From positions 434,001 to 498,000 of the forward strand of contig NZ_JACBYW010000001.1 in assembly GCF_013408175.1 (NCBI RefSeq): a stretch of DNA of 64,000 bases, given 5' to 3'. The notes under the pieces are model-generated. The model had not been told where the DNA came from, did not search any database, and was given only the letters and a program-made list of their open reading frames with translations. Shown one piece after another: positions 44,727-53,548 of the stretch (within the stretch, counting starts at the first letter, position 1; each line of letters opens with the position of its first letter). The position numbers and the translations under genes were made by a program. This DNA comes from Actinopolyspora biskrensis. GTDB taxonomy: Bacteria > Actinomycetota > Actinomycetes > Mycobacteriales > Pseudonocardiaceae.

Positions 44727-46088
44727 TCAGGCCGTTCGGAGGAAGTGGTCCAGCACCCTGGTGCCGAAACGCAGACCGTCCAGCGGCACCCGCTCGTCCA
44801 CGCCGTGGAACAGAGCGGAGAAGTCCAGTTCGGGGGGAAGGCGCAGCGGGGCGAATCCGAAGCAGTTCATTCCCAGCCTGCTGAAGGATTTGGCGTCGGT
44901 GCCGCCGGACATCATGTACGGCAGGGTGTGGGCAGCTGGGTCCTGGGTGAGCAGGGAATTGCTCATCGACTCGACCAGTTGTCCCTCGAAGCGGGTTTCC
45001 ACCGGTGGCAGCCCGACCCACTCGCGTTCCACATCGGGACCGAGGATCTCGGCGAGCTCCCGGTCGAAGGCGTCCTCGCGTCCGGGCAGGACGCGGCAGT
45101 CCACAGAGGCCTCGGCCACCGAGGGGATGACGTTGGCCTTGTAACCCGCGTTGAACATCGTGGGGTTGGCGATGTCGCGCACGGTGGCGCCGATGATGCG
45201 GGAGAGATTGCCGAGCTTGGCGATCGATCCGTCGAGGTCGTCGGCGGGGAATTCCCACCCGGTCAGCTCGGTCACCCCGTCGAGGAACTCCCGCACGCTG
45301 TCGTTGATCACGATGGGGAAGCGGTGCCTGCCGAGCCGGGCCACGGCCTCGGCGAGCTGGGTGACCGCGTTGTCCTCGTGCACCATCGAACCGTGCCCGG
45401 CGCGGGCGCGGACCCGCAGCTTGAGCCAGCGAATACCCTTCTCGGCAGTCTGGATCAGGTAGGCGCGCACGCCGTCGCCGAGGGTGACCGAGTAGCCGCC
45501 GACCTCGCTGATGGCCTCGGTGCAGCCCTCGAACAGCTCGGGACGGTGGTCGACCAGCCACTGGGCCCCCTGCAGTCCTCCGGCCTCCTCGTCCGCGAGG
45601 AAGGCGAACACCAGGTCGCGCTGCGGGGTGATGCCGTCGCGTTTGAGTCGGCGTGCGGTGGCCAGGCTCATGGCGACCATGTCCTTCATGTCCACCGCGC
45701 CGCGGCCCCAGAGGTAGTCGTCCTGGACCGCCCCGGAGAAGGGGTGCACGGACCACTCGGTGGGGTCGGCCGGGACCACGTCGAGGTGACCGTGCACCAG
45801 CAGCCCGCCACGTTGCCGGTCGGCTCCGGGGAGCCGGGCGATCACGTTGCCGCGTCCGGGGGTGTCGCCGGACTCCACGTAGGTGGTTTCGAAGCCCGCT
45901 TCGCCCAGTTTCTCGGCTACGTACTCGGCCGCGGGACGTTCCGGGCTCAGCGTGGCGGGGTCGCCGGTGTTGGTCGTGTCGAAGCGGATCAGTTCGCCGG
46001 CGAGATCGACGACCTCGTCCTCGGCGCGCCGCAGGCCCGGGTCGGTGGTCTCCGAGCCGTCTTTTTCAGGATCAACATGTGCGCTCAC
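44727..46088 (-). CDS. M20-family zinc peptidase
   Basis: A 453-residue metallopeptidase of the M20 dipeptidase type. The first zinc ligands are in LLVHGHLDVVPADPTEW, the bridging Asp in GRGAVDMKDMVAM, and the catalytic Glu and ligands in FAFLADEEAGGLQGA. A dimerisation domain follows with ARAGHGSMVHEDNAV, and the last His ligand is in MMSGGTDAKSFSRLGM (as TDAK with nearby residues). The GTG at 46086-46088 is the first start. Substrates are peptides or acylated amino acids. Confidence 0.9.
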   Translation of the reverse strand: MSAHVDPEKDGSETTDPGLRRAEDEVVDLAGELIRFDTTNTGDPATLSPERPAAEYVAEKLGEAGFETTYVESGDTPGRGNVIARLPGADRQRGGLLVHGHLDVVPADPTEWSVHPFSGAVQDDYLWGRGAVDMKDMVAMSLATARRLKRDGITPQRDLVFAFLADEEAGGLQGAQWLVDHRPELFEGCTEAISEVGGYSVTLGDGVRAYLIQTAEKGIRWLKLRVRARAGHGSMVHEDNAVTQLAEAVARLGRHRFPIVINDSVREFLDGVTELTGWEFPADDLDGSIAKLGNLSRIIGATVRDIANPTMFNAGYKANVIPSVAEASVDCRVLPGREDAFDRELAEILGPDVEREWVGLPPVETRFEGQLVESMSNSLLTQDPAAHTLPYMMSGGTDAKSFSRLGMNCFGFAPLRLPPELDFSALFHGVDERVPLDGLRFGTRVLDHFLRTA

Positions 46089-46206
46089 CTGGTCTTTCTA
46101 TCATCTTTACGGCAAAGAAGGGGGGGAGTTAACGGGGGGTCGGACCGATCAGTTATTGTGGTGTCACAACGCAGTGAGGGCGGCATTGAGCGGCCCGGGG
46201 CTGCAC

Positions 46207-46293
46207 GTCGGAGTGGCGGAAACGGTAGACGCGCTAGCTTGAGGTGCTAGTGACCTATTAATGGTCGTGGGGGTTCAAGTCCCCCCTCCGACA
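46207..46293 (+). tRNA. tRNA-Leu (GAG anticodon)
   Basis: The 87-base gene folds as a class II tRNA. Acceptor arms GTCGGAG and CTCCGAC pair at all seven positions, with A at the discriminator position. The anticodon arm CTAGC-TTGAGGT-GCTAG gives GAG, reading CTC and CTT. The long variable arm is TGACC...GGTCG, typical of leucine tRNA. The T-arm is GGGGGTTCAAGTCCCCC. CCA is not encoded (ACACCC follows). It is the insertion site of the element to the right. Confidence 0.95.
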
Positions 46294-46300
46294 CCCTGTC

Positions 46301-46316
46301 CGGGGAAATTTCCCCG
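46301..46316. repeat. Perfect 16-base palindrome next to the tRNA-Leu 3' end
   Basis: CGGGGAAATTTCCCCG reads the same on both strands and begins eight bases after the tRNA. It may end tRNA transcription as a hairpin. It may also be a binding site for the integrase or for the AbrB-like protein encoded three bases later. Confidence 0.6.
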
Positions 46317-46318
46317 AT

Positions 46319-46906
46319 GTGCGAGGTTCGAAGGTTTGTTGGCGCGGCACCATGGGTGCCGCTTTTTCTCATGTCTTGACGCGCTGGCTGTGCGTGGGCC
46401 GTGCTGTGGCCGCCGGGGTGGTGGTCGGCGTGGGTGAGTCGGTCGTGTCCGCGGTGGTTCCCGGTGCTGGGCGTGGTGATTCCGCCCGGAGTTCGGTGGC
46501 TGATGGGGTGTGGCCGCGTGCGTTTCCGCTGGCGGAGGTGCCGGAGTCTGCCGGGGTGTCGTCGTGGGTGTTCGGCATGGGCCGGGTGGATGCCTCGGGC
46601 CGGGTCGGTGACCGTGCGGTGGTGGCCGCGCTGGGCTGGGGGCGTGCTCAGCGGTGCGAGCTCGGTGTGCTCGCGGGCTCGGTGCTGCTGCGGGCCCACC
46701 CGGACGGGCTCTACGGGCTTTCCGGGCCGGGGTATGTGGTGGTTCCGGCGCGGGCGCGTTCGCGCTGCGGGATCAGCGCGGGGGATCGTGTGCTGCTGGC
46801 GGGATCGCCGCAGCGGGGGGTGTTGCTGGTGCACCCGCCGGTGGTGGTGGAGGCGGCGTTGGCCGAGCGGCACGCGGCCGTGCTGGGGGTGAGCCTCGAT
46901 GAGTGA
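46319..46906 (+). CDS. AbrB/MazE-like DNA-binding protein next to the integrase
   Basis: The recognisable part is the C-terminal 110 residues: FGMGRVDASGRVGDRAVVAAL, then a swapped-hairpin-type segment YVVVPARARSRCGISAGDRVLLAG and VVVEAAL. This resembles SpoVT/AbrB or MazE antidote folds seen next to integrases in actinobacterial elements. The start is unsure. The frame opens at the GTG 46319; an ATG at 46352 and a GTG at 46556 (VSSWVFGMGRV) are options, and the last fits the family length best. The stop overlaps the integrase start by eight bases, so the two are coupled. Confidence 0.65.
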   Translation: MRGSKVCWRGTMGAAFSHVLTRWLCVGRAVAAGVVVGVGESVVSAVVPGAGRGDSARSSVADGVWPRAFPLAEVPESAGVSSWVFGMGRVDASGRVGDRAVVAALGWGRAQRCELGVLAGSVLLRAHPDGLYGLSGPGYVVVPARARSRCGISAGDRVLLAGSPQRGVLLVHPPVVVEAALAERHAAVLGVSLDE

Positions 46907-47954
46907 TCGAGTGGAACACTCCGGCAACGCTGGTCCCGCTCCGTCGGAGCTGGAGGCGGCTCGGTTGGTGTTGGCGCGGATGGGGGTGGCGCCGGAGGAT
47001 CTGGTGGGGTCCGCGGCGGAGTCCTGCGTGGTGCCGACGTTTGCCGAGTATGTGCCGGTGGTGCAGCAGGCGGTGTCGGCGGGGACCAGGCGGGTGTATG
47101 GCTCGTACTGGAAACGGGTACTCGAGTTCTGGGGTTCTCGGCGGTTGGACGAGCCCACCGCGTCGGAGATCAAGCACTTGGCTGAGCAGGTGCGGGCCCA
47201 GCGGGTGCTGCGGCGCAACGCCCGGGGTGGGCGCAGCGCGGTGGAGCACTGTATCGCGGCGTTGCGGTGTGTGTACCGGCACGCGGTGGCCGACGGGATC
47301 CTGTCGGAGTCGCAGGATCCGGCCCGGCGGGTGGCGATGCCGCGTCGGTTGCCGAGTACGCGGCGCGGGTTGGGGGAGCAGCCGGTGGCGGAGCTGAACC
47401 GGGTGGCCGCCTCGACGGGTAATGATCCGGCGTTGGATGCGTTGTTGGTGCGGTTGCACACCGAGACGGCCTGCCGTCGGGGTGGTGCGTTGGCGTTGAG
47501 GGTGGCTGATCTGGATGCGGATCAGTGTGTGGTGCTGCTGCGGGAGAAGAATGATGCGATGCGGTGGCAGCCGGTTTCGCCGACGTTGATGCGGCATTTG
47601 CGGGAGCATGCTGATCAGCGGGGTGCGCATGCCTCCGGTGACGGGAGGGTGTTGCGCTACCGGAATCGGTCACCGTTGACGCATCGCCGGTATGACCACC
47701 TGTGGCACCGGCTCGGACAGCACCTGTCGTGGGTGGCCACCCAGCAGGTCAGCACCCACTGGCTGCGGCACACCACGTTGACGTGGGTGGAGCGCCACTT
47801 CGGCTACGCGGTGGCCCGGGCCTACGCCGGCCACACCGACCACGCGGGCCAGGACGGGGCCACGGCCACCTACGTCCGCGCGGGGCTGCCCGAAATCGCC
47901 GCAGCCCTGGCCGCTTTGACCGGAGAGGAACACCCCCTGGTCCCGGCGGGCTAG
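46899..47954 (+). CDS. int: Tyrosine-type integrase of the element
   Basis: It should cut and join the element into the tRNA-Leu gene. The 351-residue product has a core-binding domain (about 45-145: TFAEYVPVVQQAVSAGTRRVYGSYWKRVLEFWG) and a catalytic domain. Active residues are Arg193 or Arg194 (TETACRRGGALAL), His287 and Arg290 (HWLRHTTLTW), His312 (AGHTDHAGQD) and Tyr325 (ATYVRAG). The ATG overlaps the AbrB-like gene. It reads away from the tRNA, 605 bases from its end. Confidence 0.92.
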   Translation: MSDRVEHSGNAGPAPSELEAARLVLARMGVAPEDLVGSAAESCVVPTFAEYVPVVQQAVSAGTRRVYGSYWKRVLEFWGSRRLDEPTASEIKHLAEQVRAQRVLRRNARGGRSAVEHCIAALRCVYRHAVADGILSESQDPARRVAMPRRLPSTRRGLGEQPVAELNRVAASTGNDPALDALLVRLHTETACRRGGALALRVADLDADQCVVLLREKNDAMRWQPVSPTLMRHLREHADQRGAHASGDGRVLRYRNRSPLTHRRYDHLWHRLGQHLSWVATQQVSTHWLRHTTLTWVERHFGYAVARAYAGHTDHAGQDGATATYVRAGLPEIAAALAALTGEEHPLVPAG

Positions 47955-48077
47955 AGTCCGCCGGTCCTTTCCAGGACACACCGACCGGTGTTCCGGGTAT
48001 CGGTACGCGTGAGGGTCTGCTCGTCATCGCGGATGGTGGGCAGGCCCTCCTGTCCGCCGGGGACGGGCTTGGAGTGC

Positions 48078-48972
48078 GTGTCGAGCGCTTCGGGTGATGT
48101 CGCGTTGACCGTGGGGGAGTTGGGGTGGTGGCGCGTTACGCGCTCGACAGTGTGCGCGACGTTCTCGCGGTCTTCGAGGAGGTCTGTCCCGGGGATGGGC
48201 GGCCGCGTGCTGCTGTGGAGGCCGCGCGGGCTTTCGCCGGTGGTGCTGTGTGGTCGACGTGGCAGCGCGTTGCCGCTCTGGAGGCGCACCGCGCGGCGGG
48301 AGCCGCCGCTGAGCAGACGTCTGCAACGCCGGTCGTGCCGCGGGGGATGCGGCCGCGGCGGCTTATCTGCATCCGCTCGCGCGGGCGAGCCAGCTCGGCC
48401 ACGTCCTGCGTGCGAGCGCGCACGCGGTCCGAGCTGCCGAGCTGCGCGCCGGTGACGATCCCGCGGTGGCGGAGGCGGTGATCCGGCGGGCGCGTCAGCG
48501 CACCACGCCCGTGTTGATCGACGTTCTTCGTCGCTACCCCCGTGCTCCCGCGGGGAAGAACCGCGTCGCACAGTTGATGAAGACTCTGGACAGCACACTA
48601 CGAACGCCGTACTCCGCAGCGCAGGCCCCTCCGAGAACCGGACAAGTCACGAACCGTGGAACCGACCGGCCCACGAGGCTCCGGCAACTTACTCCGCCCT
48701 CAAGGGGCGATCCGGCCGGTCTCGTCGTTTCCCTGCATGCGTATCCGGGCGGATTCGAGCAGAACACAAGCCCCTACGAGCTCGCTGCGAGCTATAGGAC
48801 AGTGGCTGCCCACAAGGCACGTTTCGTTATTGACTCTCCTCCTAACTTGCTCAGGAGCGATATGTTTCTCCAGCACAGGTGGGAACCCTATTGTCTTCGT
48901 AGGAGTCTGATCATGGTTCCGCTGAGCGGATTCTTTCAGAAGCGAGTCTCTCCTGGAGAGCGGTATGGCTGA
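48078..48972 (+). pseudogene. Imm-5-like putative immunity protein gene with two frameshifts
   Basis: Three frames together spell one protein of the actinobacterial Imm-5-like group. The first frame from the GTG 48078 gives SSASGDVALTVGELG. It passes to ARYALDSVRDVLAVFEEVCP and RPRAAVEAARAFAGGA in the next frame, starting near the G-run at 48122-48125. It then passes to RAAGDAAAAAYLHPLARASQ and VIRRARQRTTPVLIDVLRRYP in the third, near 48310-48335. Each break equals one missing base. Family sequence ends about 48605 at MKTLDSTLR; the frame runs on to 48972 without known sequence and overlaps the NACHT gene end. It is decayed or has base-call errors. Confidence 0.6.
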
Positions 48973-50851
48973 ATTGGTAGAGGGGGCCCACTGTCCGGAT
49001 CAGCCTCCGTGCGCGGGCGTCTTCGAGAAATCTGATCATGTTGCGAGGAATGCTGTTTTTGTTCGAGAGTCTAATGTAAGATAATTTTACAATCACAAAG
49101 GGACTGGACAATAATGTAATGAGTATGGAAAACAGTCCGTATGAAATCCCAAAAATAATTCCGATTGCGAATCCGAAAGTAAGTGTTGTTATGGTTCCAG
49201 TTGCGATTCCTGTTCCTGGGCCGATTAAGATTGCTAATGTGATTATGCTGTTCCGGTCTTGTCTCCACAGTATGGAGGGGCTTCTGAAATCGTGATCAAC
49301 CAAATGTGACCGACACAGCTCAGCCGTAGGCCCGATTCCGAGCCCGTGTGCGAGTCCGAGGGCTAGTCCGTCCACGAGTCCGGCTACGACTCCGGTCACG
49401 AATCCGTCTGTGATCCCGAATATGAGCAGGAGCACAAGCCCGATAATGCCTCCGCCTGCCAGCCCGCCCATGAGGCCAAACGCGAGCCCGACTGCGAGTC
49501 TGCGGGGTTCCAGTCTCAATCGTTGAGGCTGCATGGGTGATGTGATTATGGGATTGTTACTGATTACGACGGGAAAATTCCACCAGGCGAAGTCGTGGGT
49601 TTCCGCTGCGGTCATTCGGGTGGCGAGGTATACCAGAGCGTTGCGAGCGGTCTTGATCGTGTAGGGAGGTTGTGGCTGTCCCGGACGGGGTGTGTAGGCG
49701 GCGTCAATCGTGTGATCGAGCAGGTGGTTGCCGATGTCGGTGGCGGTGGGGAAACGGGTGGTGTCGAGGAGCTTGTCGACAGGGTCGGCGGGGTTGTAGA
49801 CATCGCGGAGCAGACTCAGCGTCAACGGGTTGGCCAGTGCTTGGTGGACAGCACTGTCCGAGTCATCCGCGGTGAGGTGCTCGGCAAGATTCTGCCAGGC
49901 AGTCGGAGGTGGGGCTGGACGGTCTGCCAGGAGGTAGTGGGCGGCGCTGTCTGGAGGGATGGGCTGTAGCTCGAGGGCTACGGCTCCGGCCAGGATCGTT
50001 GTTTCAGCGGTGGTCAGTGCTTCGTCAATACGGCTGGTAATGACTAATCGAAACGGGACACCGGCCAGGGCCGTGAGTGCGTTGGAACGTGTGTGTTCGG
50101 GCATTTCGTCGAGCCCGTCGAGCAATACGGCCACCCGGCCAGTGGACAACATATCAGTGGCATGATCGTGGTTGCGGAATATCGGGTAGCTCTCGACGAG
50201 TTTGTCGGCCAACCAGTCGATGACAGCGATCGTGGGATCCCAGCCGTGCAACGTGAACATCACCGGAACGGGCACCCGTTCCCGAGCCTCCACAGAGGCT
50301 TGATAGCGAAAGCGTAGCGCATCCTGAAGAAGCAGAATCGCTGCTGCACTCTTTCCAGATCCGGCCGGGCCGAGTAACAGCAGCCGGCCCGATCCCAAAC
50401 CTCCGTACACGGTGTGTAGGGAAGTCGCGTCCCCTTCCTCTAGCTGTGTATGGTCCACAGATTCCAATCCGGGCAGCGGATCGAATCGGGCTCCGGTGGA
50501 CGTGCTGCCTGTAGCAGCGGAGACCGGGCCGGCTACGGGGTGCTGCGAACGACGCCACCGCACCGGCAGCGGCTGCGGATGCAGCAGCTTCCGCTCCTCG
50601 ATGGCCTGCGCCCATTCGTTCCACACCGCTGTTGCGAGCCGATCATCCAGATCGTGTGCATCCGAGCTCGATTTGCTCAGTGATATGAGCGGCAATACCG
50701 GTGCGAGGGCGCCGGAGAGTCCACCAACGATGCCAGCGAGATTGTTCCCCGTATCCAGCCCTTGAGCAAGGGTGGTGCCGATGATCAGAGCGATGATTCC
50801 TAAAACCACCGAGAGCGTTATACGCGCCCTCGAAAACCGCCACCGTGTCAC
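48911..50851 (-). CDS. Membrane NACHT-domain NTPase with a glycine-zipper C-terminus
   Basis: A STAND-class signalling ATPase of 646 residues. Two membrane helices lie at about 10-58. The NACHT domain has Walker A LLGPAGSGKSAAA (161-168) and Walker B VAVLLDGLDEMPEH (about 240-251), then FRLVITSRIDE. The region from about 430 to 575 is membrane-like, with Gly at nearly every fourth residue (GLAFGLMGGLAGGGIIG, GFVTGVVAGLVDGLALGLAHG and GIATGTITTLTFGFAIGIIFG). That spacing is a glycine zipper. There is no leucine-rich or TPR sensor repeat. Bacterial NACHT proteins often defend against phage. The GTG at 50849-50851 starts 66 bases after the upstream gene. GC content falls in the C-terminal third. 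Confidence 0.88.
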   Translation of the reverse strand: MTRWRFSRARITLSVVLGIIALIIGTTLAQGLDTGNNLAGIVGGLSGALAPVLPLISLSKSSSDAHDLDDRLATAVWNEWAQAIEERKLLHPQPLPVRWRRSQHPVAGPVSAATGSTSTGARFDPLPGLESVDHTQLEEGDATSLHTVYGGLGSGRLLLLGPAGSGKSAAAILLLQDALRFRYQASVEARERVPVPVMFTLHGWDPTIAVIDWLADKLVESYPIFRNHDHATDMLSTGRVAVLLDGLDEMPEHTRSNALTALAGVPFRLVITSRIDEALTTAETTILAGAVALELQPIPPDSAAHYLLADRPAPPPTAWQNLAEHLTADDSDSAVHQALANPLTLSLLRDVYNPADPVDKLLDTTRFPTATDIGNHLLDHTIDAAYTPRPGQPQPPYTIKTARNALVYLATRMTAAETHDFAWWNFPVVISNNPIITSPMQPQRLRLEPRRLAVGLAFGLMGGLAGGGIIGLVLLLIFGITDGFVTGVVAGLVDGLALGLAHGLGIGPTAELCRSHLVDHDFRSPSILWRQDRNSIITLAILIGPGTGIATGTITTLTFGFAIGIIFGISYGLFSILITLLSSPFVIVKLSYIRLSNKNSIPRNMIRFLEDARARRLIRTVGPLYQFSHTALQERLASERIRSAEP

Positions 50852-50917
50852 GACAAAGGATCCTACCGTCGACCGCCGTCGTGTCGGTGGACTGTAGCGA
50901 TTCGCGCAGTGCTCGTT

Positions 50918-52057
50918 TTACGGGGTTGTTGTGTTGGTGGTGTGGGGGTTGGTCAGTTGGGCGTATTCGTGGGCGAGGGCGAGGAGTTGGTGGGTGTCGG
51001 CGTGGGTGTCGGTGGTGGCTGGTGCGGCGATGATCGAGGGCGGGGTGGTGTGGGTGGGGGTGGTGTTGGTGAGTGCGGTGTGGATGAGTTGTGCTTGGTG
51101 TGCGGGGGTGTGGTCGGGGTGGATGGGTTCGGGTAGGTAGGGGCTGAGGCAGACGAGTCCGTCGCGGCATTCGATGATGCGGCGGTAGTAGCGCAGTCGC
51201 ATGTGGCGGAGTTGCCAGGCTTCGCGGTGTGGTGGGGGTGGGGTGAATAGGGCGATGGTGGGGAAGTGCTGGTGCAGTGCTGCCCAGAGGGGGCGGAGTT
51301 GCCGGTGCTGGCGGCGCATGGTGATCCACAGTCGGGTTGTGGTGATGCCGGTGCGTATGCCGGGGTAGCCGATGCCGAGGAAGAAGACGCTGATCCCGAG
51401 GGCCAGCAGGGGTGGTGTCCAGTGTGCTGTTGCGGGGACGGGGTCGGTGCCCAGCAGTAGTCGGCCGGTGGTGGACAGCACGCGGGGCAGGTGTGTTCCC
51501 AGCAGGCATGCGGTGAGTCCGAGGGCGGCCACGGTCAGGCTCTGACGGGCACCGGAGTAGGTCTGCCTCGCCGAGGCTCGGCATAGCCAGGCGCCGCGGG
51601 CGGTGGCGTAGCTGAGGTAGAGGTTGCCGATGAGGTAGAAGGCCAGCACCCCGGGGTACTGACCGGCTTCGGGGTAGCTGGTTCCGCGCCACTGTTGGGC
51701 GGTGGTGGCGAAGGCGAGGATCAGTCCGGTGCTGGTCAGGACCGCTAGCGCGATCTCTCCGTAGCCCTGTCGGGTGGCAGTGGTGGGGGCCAGGTTGGAA
51801 CGCAGCAGCACGATCAGCAGCGCGAAGAAGAACGTCAGCAGCACGTTCTGCAGCAGTTTCGGTGAGTGGCTGGGAAAGATCCCCGCCAGGCCGGGAATGC
51901 TGACGGCCAGCTGGGCCGACAGGGCCACAGCGACCAGGACCGTGCACAGGGTGACCACCCGCAAGCCCCGATCGTTCGGGAGGCGGATCAGCTGGGAGGT
52001 TTTCCATACTGCGGCGATCACGGCCGCGGTCCACATGAGCAGGTTGGGCCCGAGCAT
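50918..52057 (-). CDS. MAB_1171c-family polytopic membrane protein
   Basis: The 379-residue protein has about seven membrane helices in the first 270 residues, such as LLMWTAAVIAAVWKTSQLI and LLQNVLLTFFFALLIVLLRS. A cytoplasmic part follows with REAWQLRHMRLRYYRRIIECRDGL, then a low-complexity Thr/His/Pro tail. This is the layout of the MAB_1171c putative transporter group, commonly encoded next to ImmA/IrrE proteins in actinobacteria. Transport is not shown; a signalling role with the protease is as likely. The ATG at 52057 overlaps the IrrE stop (TGATG). The frame is open upstream but family sequence starts at MLGPNLLM. Confidence 0.8.
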   Translation of the reverse strand: MLGPNLLMWTAAVIAAVWKTSQLIRLPNDRGLRVVTLCTVLVAVALSAQLAVSIPGLAGIFPSHSPKLLQNVLLTFFFALLIVLLRSNLAPTTATRQGYGEIALAVLTSTGLILAFATTAQQWRGTSYPEAGQYPGVLAFYLIGNLYLSYATARGAWLCRASARQTYSGARQSLTVAALGLTACLLGTHLPRVLSTTGRLLLGTDPVPATAHWTPPLLALGISVFFLGIGYPGIRTGITTTRLWITMRRQHRQLRPLWAALHQHFPTIALFTPPPPHREAWQLRHMRLRYYRRIIECRDGLVCLSPYLPEPIHPDHTPAHQAQLIHTALTNTTPTHTTPPSIIAAPATTDTHADTHQLLALAHEYAQLTNPHTTNTTTP

Positions 52058-52587
52058 CACAGCCACCCTTGGTGGTCGTCGAACGCGTTGCTCAACCGAT
52101 CGCGCCTGCCCTGGGGAAACTGGAGATGGTCGAGCAGGCTCGCCCATTCCTTGATCACGGTGGCCACCATTTCGGCTTCCCGCTCGGCAGCGGGCCCGTA
52201 GTCGTCCCGGCGTAGTGCGCGGCGGATCATTTCGGGCGGAATGTCGGGGAACAGGTGGTTCCACACGTCGGCATCGCTGTTGTCGCTGCCGTGCTCGGAG
52301 AGGATGTGGCCGATTTCGTGCAGGATGATGTGTTCTTGATGGGCGGGGGTGGTGTCGCGCTGATAGAGGATGTAGTCGGTATCGGCCGTGCCGATCCACA
52401 GCCCGAACACCCCGGGAACGGGCAGGGGATAGGGCACCAGTCTGATGGGGCGATGTCTGCGCTGAGCCAGCCGGTCACACAGCAGGGGGACATCCAGCGG
52501 TGCGTCCAGACGGAGTTCGCGGAGAAGACGACGGACTCCGCGTCGCAGGTGGAGATCGTTGCGCCATCCACGAGCTTCGTCGGTCAT
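52057..52587 (-). CDS. ImmA/IrrE-family zinc metalloendopeptidase
   Basis: A 176-residue protein with the zinc motif ILHEIGHILSEHG (HEIGH at 90-94) and a downstream Glu in AAEREAEMVATVI. It fits the ImmA/IrrE family, which cleaves XRE-type repressors: ImmA acts on ImmR in ICEBs1 and IrrE on DdrO in Deinococcus. An XRE gene lies 960 bases upstream in the same cassette and is the natural candidate target. The ATG at 52585-52587 overlaps the hydrolase stop by four bases and follows GGAGGTCGGGAC. Confidence 0.88.
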   Translation of the reverse strand: MTDEARGWRNDLHLRRGVRRLLRELRLDAPLDVPLLCDRLAQRRHRPIRLVPYPLPVPGVFGLWIGTADTDYILYQRDTTPAHQEHIILHEIGHILSEHGSDNSDADVWNHLFPDIPPEMIRRALRRDDYGPAAEREAEMVATVIKEWASLLDHLQFPQGRRDRLSNAFDDHQGWL

Positions 52588-53405
52588 GTCCCGACCTCCG
52601 TGAACAGTGTCCGGAGCGCGGCCGCACTGGCCCGGGGATGACTGACCAGACCGTTGTGCCCACCCGGGAGTTCGACGAGTCGGTGAGTGAGGTGATGGGC
52701 CAGCTGTTCGGCGCAGCGGTATTCCCACCGTTCGCGGCCGTGATCACCACCCGTGGGGACGATCGGTACCGAGGAACAGGACAATTGCGCGAGATCGAGG
52801 TGAGCGTGCCGGACGGCGGGGAAATCGTGGGCGAAGAACCACCGCAGGTTCGCCGCGGTGTCACCGACCTGATCCCCCGCTTGGGCTCCCTCTTCCCAGA
52901 CGGGCGGTTCGTTACCGCTGAACGTGACGAAGTGCCGAATCGCGGCGTGCACGTCCCGCTCGGCGAGTGCGGCGACCTCGTCCAGCCCGGACTCCTGAAC
53001 CGGGTCCCGAACCAGCGACAGCATCGGCGGCTCGTGAGCGACCAGCCTCGCCACGCGTTCGGGATGTCGCAGTGCCAGGGACAGCCCGATGACCGCGCCG
53101 ATACTGGGGCCGACGACGTGGGCGGGCTGCTCCGTCACCGCATTCAGCAACGCTGCCGCGTCATCGGCATGGGTCGCCATCGTGACCGGTGTCTTCGCCT
53201 GTCCGTCCGGAAGGGAACTGCGCGACAGACCACGACGATCATAGGAGATCACTTGGTGGTGCGCGGCCAACTCGTTGGCGAGCTGCTCCGTGGTGCCCGC
53301 TTCGCTCAAACCCCCTTGAATGATCAGCAGCGGAGTGCCGTTACCGCGGATCTCGTAATAGAGCTCCGCCTCGTCGACCGTGACCATTCCCTGACGTGCT
53401 CGCAC
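52584..53405 (-). CDS. Alpha/beta-hydrolase fold enzyme
   Basis: A 273-residue hydrolase of unknown substrate. The nucleophile elbow is VVGPSIGAVIGLSL with Ser101, the oxyanion region LLIIQGGLSEAG, and the catalytic His in LPGGHNGLVSHP at about 254. The GTG at 53403-53405 follows AGGGG; an ATG six codons later is possible. It sits between the XRE and ImmA/IrrE genes, an unusual place for such an enzyme, and overlaps the latter, so its production is tied to the protease. Confidence 0.85.
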   Translation of the reverse strand: MRARQGMVTVDEAELYYEIRGNGTPLLIIQGGLSEAGTTEQLANELAAHHQVISYDRRGLSRSSLPDGQAKTPVTMATHADDAAALLNAVTEQPAHVVGPSIGAVIGLSLALRHPERVARLVAHEPPMLSLVRDPVQESGLDEVAALAERDVHAAIRHFVTFSGNEPPVWEEGAQAGDQVGDTAANLRWFFAHDFPAVRHAHLDLAQLSCSSVPIVPTGGDHGRERWEYRCAEQLAHHLTHRLVELPGGHNGLVSHPRASAAALRTLFTEVGT

Positions 53406-53548
53406 CGTCCCCTACTTCCCTGCCGCACCCAGCATGACCAGTAACGCGGCATGGCCATCGAAAGGACCTTGAATACGTGTTCAGTTGTCTAGACCAAGGA
53501 TGGCCTCACCATAAAACAACGAGAAGCCCCACGTCAGCGAAATGAGGT

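Noticed and set aside
44650-45756. Large frame within the M20 peptidase gene
   Set aside because: It is the same strand in a shifted frame; the M20 frame carries all the zinc motifs.
48962-48990. Stretch resembling a tRNA D-arm (GGCTGAATTGGTAGAG)
   Set aside because: No matching acceptor, anticodon or T-arm follows, and it codes for the C-terminus of the NACHT protein on the other strand.
49330-49520. Regular 12-base periodicity that could suggest a repeat array or CRISPR
   Set aside because: There are no identical repeats or spacers. The period comes from Gly every fourth residue in the NACHT membrane domain.
50643-52034. 463-codon minus-strand frame overlapping the MAB_1171c-type gene
   Set aside because: It is a shifted frame rich in Pro, His, Arg and Thr; the real frame has the membrane helices and the overlapping start.
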